From Allomuricauda sp. (GTDB lineage: Bacteria; Bacteroidota; Bacteroidia; Flavobacteriales; Flavobacteriaceae), in NCBI GenBank assembly GCA_030148335.1, contig JASBTQ010000008.1, positions 40,764 through 104,763 of the forward strand: DNA of 64,000 nucleotides, in the 5' to 3' direction. A program made the translations under genes and the position numbers. How positions within the stretch are numbered: position 1 is the first letter of the stretch; every line of letters starts with the position of its first letter. This document shows, piece after piece, positions 26,773-34,810 of the stretch. The notes under the pieces are model-generated. The model was not told where the DNA came from, made no database searches, and saw only the letters and a program-made list of their open reading frames with translations.

Positions 26773-27372
26773 ATGCCTTTTATTGAAGAAAGCGATTTGT
26801 TGGATCTACACAAGGACATAGATAAGGCCCAGATAATCAATGAAAGATTGCTGGACCAGATAAAATATAAGAACAAAGATCTGCGAAAACTGAAGTTGCA
26901 GCGAAACGTGCTTTTGGGCTTTGTGGGGCTGTTCGTCATTGGTACTTTGGCCATTACGTCGTTCACCGCTGGCCTTAGCACCAAGCAGTCCTTTGAGAAC
27001 CAGAACAACCTTTTGGTATCGATAGACAGTTTGGACGCCATAAAGAACAGGATAGACAATCTCAAGGTGCAGAACGAGGAACTCAGTCTGGTGAAGGAGT
27101 TCTACTTGGCCAAGGAATTCCTCAACAAGGAAAAAATCTATTCCGTTCAGGTAAAATCGTTTGTGGACAACAATGTCACTTTAGCTTCTGAGGCACTTAC
27201 CAACACCCTTTTTGTGAAGACCAATCCTTTTTATGCCTATTCCCTCGGTAATTTTGAGACCCTTTCCGAAGCACAGTCCTTCAGGGCACAATTGGTGCGT
27301 ATGGGTTTTAAGGATGCCTTTGTGGCATCGTATAAGGATGGAAAAAGGATAAAGATAGAAGAACCTTTTTAG
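26773..27372 (+). CDS. Single-pass membrane protein with SPOR-like C-terminal domain
   Basis: 199 residues. A charged cytoplasmic N-terminus (coiled coil, about 8-48) is followed by one membrane helix (LLGFVGLFVIGTLAITSFTA, about 48-68), a periplasmic coiled coil (about 75-120) and a C-terminal alpha/beta domain. That domain runs IYSVQVKSFVDNN...YAYSLGNFETLSEAQSFRAQ and has the SPOR shape that binds denuded peptidoglycan. A TACATTTG -7 element lies at 26695-26702. It ends two bases before the menA start codon, so it is presumably co-transcribed with menA. Confidence 0.72.
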   Translation: MPFIEESDLLDLHKDIDKAQIINERLLDQIKYKNKDLRKLKLQRNVLLGFVGLFVIGTLAITSFTAGLSTKQSFENQNNLLVSIDSLDAIKNRIDNLKVQNEELSLVKEFYLAKEFLNKEKIYSVQVKSFVDNNVTLASEALTNTLFVKTNPFYAYSLGNFETLSEAQSFRAQLVRMGFKDAFVASYKDGKRIKIEEPF

Positions 27373-27374
27373 TA

Positions 27375-28283
27375 TTGGGAAAAACAAAGACTTGGGTGCA
27401 GGCCGCCAGATTGCGGACGTTGCCCCTATCCCTCTCGGGAATTATTGTGGGCACTGCCATGGCCGCCAGACAAGGTTTTTTTGAACTGGATATTTTTCTG
27501 CTCGCCCTGTTGACCACCGTCGGTTTTCAGGTGACCTCCAATTTTGCCAATGACTATGGTGATGGGGTAAAGGGAACCGATAATGAGGACAGGATAGGCC
27601 CGCAAAGGGCCTTACAAAGTGGCCAACTTTCCAGATCGGCACTCAAAAAAGGGATTATTATCTCGATTGCCCTATCCATGCTTTTGGCCATTGTTCTGAT
27701 ATATAGAGCATTTGGATTGGAAGACTTGGCTTATATTACCATTTTTTTCATTTTGGGAGCCATGAGCATCTGGGCCGCCATCAAATATACCATGGGTTCC
27801 AACCCTTATGGTTACAGGGGCTTGGGAGACCTTTACGTATTCCTGTTTTTTGGGTTGCTGGGTGTTTTGGGCAGTATGTTCCTATATACCAAGACCTTGG
27901 ATTGGTCCTCCGTTCTTCCCGCAGCAGGCCTGGGTCTGTTGTGTGTAGGGGTACTCAACCTGAACAATCTCAGGGACGTAGTGTCCGATAAGAAACATGG
28001 AAAGATGACTTTAGTGGTGAAAATGGGATTTGAAAAGGGAAAGCGATACCATTTTCTGCTAATGAGCACCGCTTTTTTGTGCTTTATATGGTATATTTTG
28101 ATAGAGGATATTGGCTGGAGGCAAGGGTATTTCATGCTGGCCTTTGTACCCATTTTTATACACCTGCTGAAAGTGATGAAAACACACGATCCGGGACTGC
28201 TCGACGGGGAACTTAAGAAATTGGCACTCAGTTCTTTTCTGCTTGCCATACTCTTCTTCCCTGCTATTAATATTTTTTTGTAA
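27375..28283 (+). CDS. menA: 1,4-dihydroxy-2-naphthoate polyprenyltransferase
   Basis: 302 residues from TTG 27375; no ATG lies near the N-terminus and the TTG is two bases after the upstream stop. This UbiA-family membrane protein has about eight to nine helices. The first Asp-rich prenyl-diphosphate motif is NDYGDGVKGTDNEDRIGP; the second is NNLRDVVSDKKHGK. It attaches the isoprenoid chain to DHNA, giving demethylmenaquinone. Confidence 0.94.
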   Translation: MGKTKTWVQAARLRTLPLSLSGIIVGTAMAARQGFFELDIFLLALLTTVGFQVTSNFANDYGDGVKGTDNEDRIGPQRALQSGQLSRSALKKGIIISIALSMLLAIVLIYRAFGLEDLAYITIFFILGAMSIWAAIKYTMGSNPYGYRGLGDLYVFLFFGLLGVLGSMFLYTKTLDWSSVLPAAGLGLLCVGVLNLNNLRDVVSDKKHGKMTLVVKMGFEKGKRYHFLLMSTAFLCFIWYILIEDIGWRQGYFMLAFVPIFIHLLKVMKTHDPGLLDGELKKLALSSFLLAILFFPAINIFL

Positions 28284-28316
28284 ATTTGATTGACAACCAG
28301 ATAAACTTTAGGGAAC

Positions 28317-29069
28317 TTGGAACATCCAATTAAAATTTTGATCGTAGAGGATAATGTCATCATTGCCGATGACATGCAGTCCATGCTTGAGGAAATCGGC
28401 TATGAGATCGTGGACAATGTCATTGTCTATGAACAGGCCGTTGAGGTATTGAAGAACAACCATGTGGACCTGGTGTTGATCGATATTATTTTGGCATCGG
28501 ACAAGACGGGGATAGACCTGGGCAAGCACATCAGGGAATCGTACAACATCCCGTTCATATTCGTTACCTCCAACTCGGATAGGGCCACAGTGGAAAATGC
28601 GAAGACGGTGAAACCAGATGGATATTTGGTAAAACCCTTTGAGCAACAGGATCTTTATACTTCCATTGAAATAGCCTTGTCCAATTTCAACTATAACAAA
28701 AAGGATTCGAACAGGGACCTAGATGATGTGGGCGAGAGCTTTACCTCCAATTCCGTGCTGAAGGATTCCATCTTTGTGAAAAAGCAGCATCTGTACTATA
28801 GGATCCAGTTCAGTGACATCCAGTTCATCAAAGCGGACAACGTATATCTGGAGGTGAACACGGCTGACAAGAAATTCCTGGTCCGCTCCCCATTGAAGGA
28901 TTATCTGGAAAAACTGCCCGGGAACAAGTTCTACAGGGCCCACAAGTCCTACATTGTGAACGTGGACCACATCGATGCCATCAATTCCAAGGATGTGGTG
29001 ATCAACAATAACCTGATTCCCATTTCCAAGGACTTTAAGGAATTCATCCTTTCATCGATGAACAGCTAG
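28317..29069 (+). CDS. LytTR-family response regulator
   Basis: 250 residues from TTG 28317. The receiver domain (about 5-122) has acidic VEDN, phospho-acceptor Asp56 in LVLIDIIL, switch Thr in FVTSNS and Lys in YLVKPF. The LytTR DNA-binding domain (about 145-248) contains IQFIKADNVYLEV, FLVRSPLKDYLEKLP and YRAHKSYIVNVDHI. It is presumably phosphorylated by the kinase encoded next. The gene ends just before a strong terminator, so it may share the menA transcript. Confidence 0.92.
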   Translation: MEHPIKILIVEDNVIIADDMQSMLEEIGYEIVDNVIVYEQAVEVLKNNHVDLVLIDIILASDKTGIDLGKHIRESYNIPFIFVTSNSDRATVENAKTVKPDGYLVKPFEQQDLYTSIEIALSNFNYNKKDSNRDLDDVGESFTSNSVLKDSIFVKKQHLYYRIQFSDIQFIKADNVYLEVNTADKKFLVRSPLKDYLEKLPGNKFYRAHKSYIVNVDHIDAINSKDVVINNNLIPISKDFKEFILSSMNS

Positions 29070-29104
29070 TTCATTTTCAATTGAAGAACACTCAACAATA
29101 TACG

Positions 29105-29128
29105 GTGCCCCTTTGGGGCACTTTTTTT
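29105..29128 (+). terminator. Rho-independent terminator after the LytTR regulator
   Basis: Perfect 7-base stem gtgcccc / ggggcac with ttt loop, followed by seven T. Confidence 0.88.
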
Positions 29129-29369
29129 ATACCATCAATCCATTTCCACCAGATGACCACAACTTTTGGGGCGTTCACAACAATGTTTTTGGTCTTGGGG
29201 AGTTCGACTGTACTTTAGCAGTGTAATAATTCAGAAAGTAATTTTTTCATTTTCATATAGTGTTCTCGTAAAAGGGTCTTGTGGTAAAAAGCAGGGCCTT
29301 TTTTGATTTTACAAGTATTGATTTTGCTCATCGATTCCATGAAATGCACAAAACATCGGTAAAGTGCCA

Positions 29370-29420
29370 CTTCGCATACGCAAGGTGTCATTTCACAACA
29401 GAAAATGACTCTTTCACAAC
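29370..29420. promoter_or_regulatory. Direct repeats with 21-base period, candidate LytTR operator
   Basis: tttcacaac occurs at 29391-29399 and 29412-29420, with a 12-base spacer. A weaker copy (cttcgcata) lies 21 bases further upstream at 29370-29378. LytTR regulators typically bind two direct 9-base repeats separated by 12-13 bases, so spacing and position next to a LytTR gene fit. The sequence match itself is not proven. Confidence 0.4.
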
Positions 29421-29614
29421 AATACCGGTCAAGTCTTTTGGTTTGGATTTAATTTTGGAGCCAAACTAGCGTTCTCTATATACCCCATACTCAGTTTTTT
29501 GGTCATGCTTTCCGCATTTCTGAAATTGCATTGGTTTTAAGGGGAAAAGAGATAAAAAGGGCACAAAATTATCGGACCGTGGATGTATCCATGGTTTCCG
29601 TATCAGTTAAATTA

Positions 29615-31576
29615 ATGGGACGTTACGTAAGATTTTTATTCACCGCTATATATTTTGTCTTTCTTTTCAGTGCTTCGGCCCAGAGCCCCAATGACGGAGA
29701 GCGAAGTGTACTGAAGGAATTTGAAAATGTAAGCAGCCCGTCGCAACGGTTTGATGTTTTCTTCAATTCGGTCAATAGGTACAATGTGAATTCGGCCTAT
29801 GATTGGCTGGATACTGTCAAAATATACCTGGCCAATTCCCAAAAGACCAACGATACTGTCGCCACACGGCTCTACAAAGTGATGGAGGCCCAGTTGTACA
29901 ATGATCTGGGCGAATACGACAAAAGTATTGCCCTGGCAAAGGAGCTCCATGAGGACAAGGACTCTTTGGACATAGACCTCCACAAGATAGTCTTGGATGT
30001 GTTGGACAACAACTACGCCAACCTACAGATGTACGACAAACAGATAGAGGTCCGTAAGGAAAAACGCGAACTGGGAATCACCGAGAACGTATCTTTCTAC
30101 GATATATACAGCAATCTGGGGCTGTACAGAAAGGCAAGGGACCAATACATCATGGAGGTAAAGCCCACCATTGCGGACAACGAAACCTACAAACTGGCCC
30201 AATACCACAGCAAAGTGGGCAATTATTTGCGATTGGACGATTCGGCACCGACCGCACTGAGCGAACTGAAAAAGGCAAAGGCCTACTTGGATGTGTACCT
30301 GAACGATATCTCTACCCAAAAAAGTGAGCAGGATATTTTTGAGAGCGAACTTCTCAAAGCCGAAATAGAGGGAAACATTGCGAAATGCCATGTGATGATG
30401 GGGGAATATGAAACAGCCATCCCACTTCTTGAGGATAGCATAGAAGCCCTTGAGACATCTTCAAGGAACGGCCACAAAAGCGAGGTTATCGACAATACGT
30501 TGTACTTGGCCAAGGCCAATCTTCAATTGGAGCGCTTCAATGCTGCAAAAAAGTTCCTTGACATTGATTTTGAGAACATCAACATCTTGCAGACCATTGA
30601 ACGAAACAGCTTGTTGGCCGCTTTTTATGATAAGGTGGAGAATTTCAAAAATGCCACCACTTACTACAAACGCAACGAGAGGATAAAGGATTCACTGGCT
30701 CAAAAGCAATCGGCACTCATCAAACAGCAACTGGTCACCATCGTGGCCAATGAGGACCTTCAAAATTCCCAAAGGCTCATCGATGAGCAAAAGCGGATAA
30801 ACGAGCAGGTGCGAAGTGATATGAAGGCCAAGGACGAACGTATCAACTTGGTGTTCATATCATTGATATTCACGTTGTTGGGTTTTGCAGGATTGGTCTA
30901 TGCCTATCTGAAAAGTATCAAGAACCAGCGTCTCATTTCCGAGCAAAAACATATCATCGAGAATGCCTTGGTGGAGAAGGATTCCCTTTTGAAGGAAATC
31001 CACCATAGGGTGAAGAACAACCTGCAAATGGTTTCCAGTTTGTTGAGCCTACAGACGAAGAATACCCGAAGCAAGGCCGCCATCGAGGCTTTGGAAGAAG
31101 GAAAGAGTCGGGTGAAGGCCATGGCGTTGATCCATCAAAAACTGTATCAGAACGACGACCTGTCCGTCATAGAGATGCAAGGGTATATTGAAAGTTTGAT
31201 CAACAGTGTGCAGTCTGTCTATAAAAAAGGAGGGCATAACATTACTATTACCATCGATGCAGAAGGAACAGAATTGGACATTGATCGTGCCATTCCATTC
31301 GGGTTGATCTTGAACGAGCTCGTCTCCAATTCCTTCAAATATGCTTTCCCCGATAATGATGATAATGGAAAAATCTACATCCATTTGCGCAAAAATGGGG
31401 ACCAAGGCTATTTTGAATACACGGACAATGGCGTGGGACTTCCCGAAGATGCCGAGGAGCGCGCCCATTCTTCTATGGGAATCCGTTTGATGAACCGTTT
31501 GGTCAACCAGTTGCAATCGAAACTGAACATTGACCGGGATAGTGAAGGGGTACGCTTCTGGTTCAATTTCAGCTAA
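29615..31576 (+). CDS. Membrane sensor histidine kinase (HisKA_2) with extracytoplasmic TPR-like region
   Basis: 653 residues from ATG 29615 (MGRYVRFLFTAIYFVFLFSASA is the signal; the longer frame adds an improbable leader). Residues about 30-405 are helical repeats of TPR type (AQLYNDLGEYDKSIALAKEL, CHVMMGEYETAIPLLEDS), then one membrane helix (about 410-432). The kinase core has KEIHHRVKNNLQMVSSLLSL (phospho-His463 or 464) and a HATPase with ILNELVSNSFKYAFP, DNGVGLP and SSMGIRLMNRL. It is the likely partner of the LytTR regulator. The stimulus is unknown. Confidence 0.9.
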   Translation: MGRYVRFLFTAIYFVFLFSASAQSPNDGERSVLKEFENVSSPSQRFDVFFNSVNRYNVNSAYDWLDTVKIYLANSQKTNDTVATRLYKVMEAQLYNDLGEYDKSIALAKELHEDKDSLDIDLHKIVLDVLDNNYANLQMYDKQIEVRKEKRELGITENVSFYDIYSNLGLYRKARDQYIMEVKPTIADNETYKLAQYHSKVGNYLRLDDSAPTALSELKKAKAYLDVYLNDISTQKSEQDIFESELLKAEIEGNIAKCHVMMGEYETAIPLLEDSIEALETSSRNGHKSEVIDNTLYLAKANLQLERFNAAKKFLDIDFENINILQTIERNSLLAAFYDKVENFKNATTYYKRNERIKDSLAQKQSALIKQQLVTIVANEDLQNSQRLIDEQKRINEQVRSDMKAKDERINLVFISLIFTLLGFAGLVYAYLKSIKNQRLISEQKHIIENALVEKDSLLKEIHHRVKNNLQMVSSLLSLQTKNTRSKAAIEALEEGKSRVKAMALIHQKLYQNDDLSVIEMQGYIESLINSVQSVYKKGGHNITITIDAEGTELDIDRAIPFGLILNELVSNSFKYAFPDNDDNGKIYIHLRKNGDQGYFEYTDNGVGLPEDAEERAHSSMGIRLMNRLVNQLQSKLNIDRDSEGVRFWFNFS

Positions 31577-31657
31577 AGATTTTGCATTATTCCACACATT
31601 ACTGCATCCATCGATCGACGCTAAGACCCAAAATATGGTTACATTTGGAACCATTCC

Positions 31658-32710
31658 ATGGAAGCAAACTACAAGAAGTACACCCTTGATTTTAAAGTCC
31701 CCAGCGGTACTTCCCGCGGCGTATTGACCCAGAAGGAGACTTGGTTGTTGGTGCTTCGGCACGAGGGACGTTTTGGGATAGGGGAGTGCGGCATTCTACG
31801 CGGACTGAGTATTGACGATGTGCCAGATTATGAGGAAAAGTTGGCATGGGCCTGCAAGAACATCCATTTGGGGCTGAAACCATTGCTGGATGGATTGATG
31901 GAATACCCTTCGATTCAATTTGGGCTGGAGCAAGCTTTTCTTTCGGTGGCAGCCAACGACCCCTTTGAACTTTTTCCATCGGATTTCACCAAAAAGCAGG
32001 CAACCATTCCCATAAATGGGCTCATTTGGATGGGTGATGAGGCATACATGCTTCAGCAACTGGAACAGAAGCTCAAGGAAGGTTTCGGGTGTATCAAAAT
32101 GAAGATTGGGGCTATTGAATTTGAAAAGGAACTCTCCATCCTGAGATCCATCCGAAAGAATTTTTCCCCAGATGAAATTGAGCTTAGGGTAGATGCCAAT
32201 GGCGCTTTTTCCGTGGAGGAGGCTATGGAAAAGTTGCAACGATTGTCGGTATTCGATATCCATTCCATTGAGCAGCCTATACGGCAAGGGCAGTGGGATG
32301 CCATGGCAGAACTTTGCGAGAACACCCCTTTGCCCATTGCCTTGGATGAGGAATTGATCGGCATCTTTTCTGTAACACAAAAACAGAAATTGCTACAAAC
32401 CATACAGCCACAATACATTATATTGAAGCCGAGTTTGGTGGGTGGTTTCGCAGGGAGCCAGCAATGGATAGAACTGACGGAAAAGCAACAAATAGGTTGG
32501 TGGATCACCAGTGCGCTGGAAAGTAACATAGGCCTGAATGCCATAGCGCAATGGACATTCACTTTAGGCAATAACATGCCCCAAGGATTGGGAACGGGGA
32601 GTTTGTACACCAACAATATCGAAAGCCCATTGCAAGTGGTTGGCGGAAAACTAAAGTATGGAACCTCCAAGGAATGGAATATGGATTTAATCAAAGAAAT
32701 ATGTACATAG
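31658..32710 (+). CDS. menC: o-succinylbenzoate synthase
   Basis: 350 residues; an enolase-superfamily enzyme that dehydrates SHCHC to o-succinylbenzoate. It shows the catalytic Lys in CIKMKIG, the metal ligands in LRVDANGA (Asp), SIEQP (Glu) and ALDEEL (Asp/Glu), and the second Lys in ILKPSLVGG. A TACATTTG -7 element at 31640-31647 suggests its own transcription start 10 bases before the ATG. It overlaps the CPBP gene by 10 bases. Confidence 0.94.
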   Translation: MEANYKKYTLDFKVPSGTSRGVLTQKETWLLVLRHEGRFGIGECGILRGLSIDDVPDYEEKLAWACKNIHLGLKPLLDGLMEYPSIQFGLEQAFLSVAANDPFELFPSDFTKKQATIPINGLIWMGDEAYMLQQLEQKLKEGFGCIKMKIGAIEFEKELSILRSIRKNFSPDEIELRVDANGAFSVEEAMEKLQRLSVFDIHSIEQPIRQGQWDAMAELCENTPLPIALDEELIGIFSVTQKQKLLQTIQPQYIILKPSLVGGFAGSQQWIELTEKQQIGWWITSALESNIGLNAIAQWTFTLGNNMPQGLGTGSLYTNNIESPLQVVGGKLKYGTSKEWNMDLIKEICT

Positions 32711-33639
32711 AACAAGGTTATAAGGGAAACGACGGTCTTTGGAAGTACTTGGTGCTTCCATTAGGCTTTATCGGTTTTATGGTGTACAATTATATTGTCA
32801 CTGTGAATTCCAACATTGATATTGAAGTGATGATGCAGAAGTTCATTGAACAGGTAGGCTCGAATCTGGTGCTGATTATTCTTTTGGCACCTTTGGTGGC
32901 CGGTTTTTTTGTGGTTTTGGGGTGGACAGTCTTGGTTCATCAACAGTCGATAACGGCATTGACGACCTCGCGAAAGCGAATTGACTGGAAGCGGATTTTT
33001 TTCGCATTTGGATTATGGAGTGTGATTACAATTGTGCTTACAGGCATCGACATCTATTTTTCTCCTGAGGATTATGTACTGAATTTCGATCTGATGAAAT
33101 TTATCCCTTTGGCCATCATTGCCATTCTTTTGATTCCATTGCAGACCAGTTTCGAGGAATACTTGTTCCGAGGACACATGACGCAAGGCTTGGGGCTGGC
33201 GGTCAGGAACCGCTGGTTGCCCTTAGTGGTCACATCCACTTTGTTCGGACTGATGCACATCGCCAATCCGGAAGTGGAGAAATTGGGGTATAGCCTACTC
33301 ATCTACTATATTGGCACGGGATTCTTTTTGGGAATTTTAACCCTTATGGACGAAGGGTTGGAGTTGGCTTTGGGCTTTCATGCTGCCAATAATTTGATCA
33401 CAGCACTCCTGGTCACGGCCGATTGGACCGCTTTTCAGACCAATTCCATCTATAAAGATGTTTCGGAGCCAAATCTTGGATGGGACGCTCTCATCCCAGT
33501 ATTCGTTGTTTTCCCCATATTACTGCTTATTTTTTCCAAAAAGTATGGTTGGAAGAACTGGAAGGACAGGCTTTTTGGAAAAGTATTGAGCAAGGAAGAA
33601 TTTGTGGCCCTCACTGATGGAGAATCCAATCTGGCATAA
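32701..33639 (+). CDS. CPBP family intramembrane glutamic endopeptidase
   Basis: 312 residues from ATG 32701, which lies inside the last codons of menC. About eight membrane helices. The Abi/CPBP catalytic motifs are present: FEEYLFRGHM (EExxxR), FGLMHIANPE (His) and GFHAANN (His/Asn). Family members process prenylated or membrane peptides or take part in bacteriocin self-immunity; in flavobacterial men clusters the role is unknown. The stop lies beyond the menE ATG (23-base overlap). Confidence 0.88.
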   Translation: MYIEQGYKGNDGLWKYLVLPLGFIGFMVYNYIVTVNSNIDIEVMMQKFIEQVGSNLVLIILLAPLVAGFFVVLGWTVLVHQQSITALTTSRKRIDWKRIFFAFGLWSVITIVLTGIDIYFSPEDYVLNFDLMKFIPLAIIAILLIPLQTSFEEYLFRGHMTQGLGLAVRNRWLPLVVTSTLFGLMHIANPEVEKLGYSLLIYYIGTGFFLGILTLMDEGLELALGFHAANNLITALLVTADWTAFQTNSIYKDVSEPNLGWDALIPVFVVFPILLLIFSKKYGWKNWKDRLFGKVLSKEEFVALTDGESNLA

Positions 33640-34699
33640 CATCCATCCCGATTTTAGGTGCAACGGGTCTCCCTTGGTTTTCGGAGATTTGTCTGAAATG
33701 GGCTATAGTTTGACAAAGGAAGGAGCACCGTTTGAAGTTCCATTGGGCGAGTTTTTAGTGGACTGGGCATCGGATAAACCTACTTTGGAGGTCAATACTT
33801 CAGGTTCGACAGGAAAACCCAAAAAGATTGCCCTCAAAAAAGAACAGATGGTCAATTCGGCCTTGGCCACAGCGGCCTTTTTCCAACTGCGTCCCAAACA
33901 GACTACTCTGTTATGCCTTCCTTCCACAGGCATTGCAGGAAAGATGATGCTTGTCCGGGCCATGGTGCTAGGGCTGCATTTGGATGTTGTGGAACCCTCA
34001 TCCACACCTTTGGAGAACAATGGCAAAGCTTATGATTTTGTGGCGATGGTGCCCATGCAGGCCCAGAAGTCGTTGGACCAATTGCATCGGGTGAGTACCT
34101 TGATCGTTGGGGGCGCCCCAGTTGATATCACACTGAAGAACCAATTGGGATTACTCTCCACCAAAGTTTATGAAACCTATGGCATGACAGAGACCATCAC
34201 CCATATCGCTGTCAAGGAAATTGCTCCTGAGCCACAGGATTATTTTGAGACCCTGCCAGGCATTGGGGTCACTAGCGACAAAAGGGGATGTTTGGTCATC
34301 GATGCTCCAAAGATTTCCGAGGAGAAAGTCATCACCAACGATTTAGTGAAACTTGTCGCAGAAAACAAATTTAAATGGTTGGGAAGATATGATTCGATCA
34401 TCAATTCAGGAGGCATCAAGCTGGTTCCCGAAGCCATCGAGGAGAAGCTGTCCACAATCATCAAGACCCGTTTTTTTGTAACCGGAATACCGGACGAAAT
34501 CTTGGGTAGGCAATTGGTGCTTGTTGTGGAAGCCGAACCTGAACCCTTTGAGGAAAATACCCTTTTGAACCAAATCAAAGGATTAAAAAGTCTCTCCAAA
34601 TACGAAATGCCCAAGAAAGTTTTCGTGGTAAAGGCTTTTTCTGAGACATCCACGAAAAAGATAGATCGTTCCAAAACGCTGGCAACGATTATTCGCTAA
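33617..34699 (+). CDS. menE: o-succinylbenzoate-CoA ligase
   Basis: 360 residues from ATG 33617 (MENPIWHN), which lies inside the CPBP gene. An AMP-forming acyl-CoA ligase: P-loop NTSGSTGKPKKIAL, YETYGMTETITHI (A5), WLGRYDSIINSGGIKLVPE (A7/A8) and the C-terminal Lys in STKKIDRSK. It is short for the family, as in other Bacteroidota MenE proteins. It activates OSB for MenB, whose gene is not in this window. Confidence 0.92.
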   Translation: MENPIWHNIHPDFRCNGSPLVFGDLSEMGYSLTKEGAPFEVPLGEFLVDWASDKPTLEVNTSGSTGKPKKIALKKEQMVNSALATAAFFQLRPKQTTLLCLPSTGIAGKMMLVRAMVLGLHLDVVEPSSTPLENNGKAYDFVAMVPMQAQKSLDQLHRVSTLIVGGAPVDITLKNQLGLLSTKVYETYGMTETITHIAVKEIAPEPQDYFETLPGIGVTSDKRGCLVIDAPKISEEKVITNDLVKLVAENKFKWLGRYDSIINSGGIKLVPEAIEEKLSTIIKTRFFVTGIPDEILGRQLVLVVEAEPEPFEENTLLNQIKGLKSLSKYEMPKKVFVVKAFSETSTKKIDRSKTLATIIR

Positions 34700-34810
34700 A
34701 CTCACCCAAAAGTTGCGTTCACGTCACAATTGTTCGGGATAACTCATTCCGAATTTCCCTTTATGGTTTTTCATGATAGGTTAGTAGTAAATCTAAAAAC
34801 CGTGTCAATT

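Larger units (their letters stand above)
29070..29614. other. 545-base intergenic region between regulator and kinase
   Basis: It holds the regulator terminator (29105-29128), a periodic repeat that may be a LytTR operator (29370-29420), and about 190 bases of kinase leader. A 62-codon frame at 29281-29469 has no signal or family features and covers the repeat, so I do not call it a gene. Confidence 0.6.

Noticed and set aside
29281..29469. 62-codon open frame between the LytTR gene and the kinase
   Set aside because: No family or signal features; it overlies the periodic repeats and is explained by chance.
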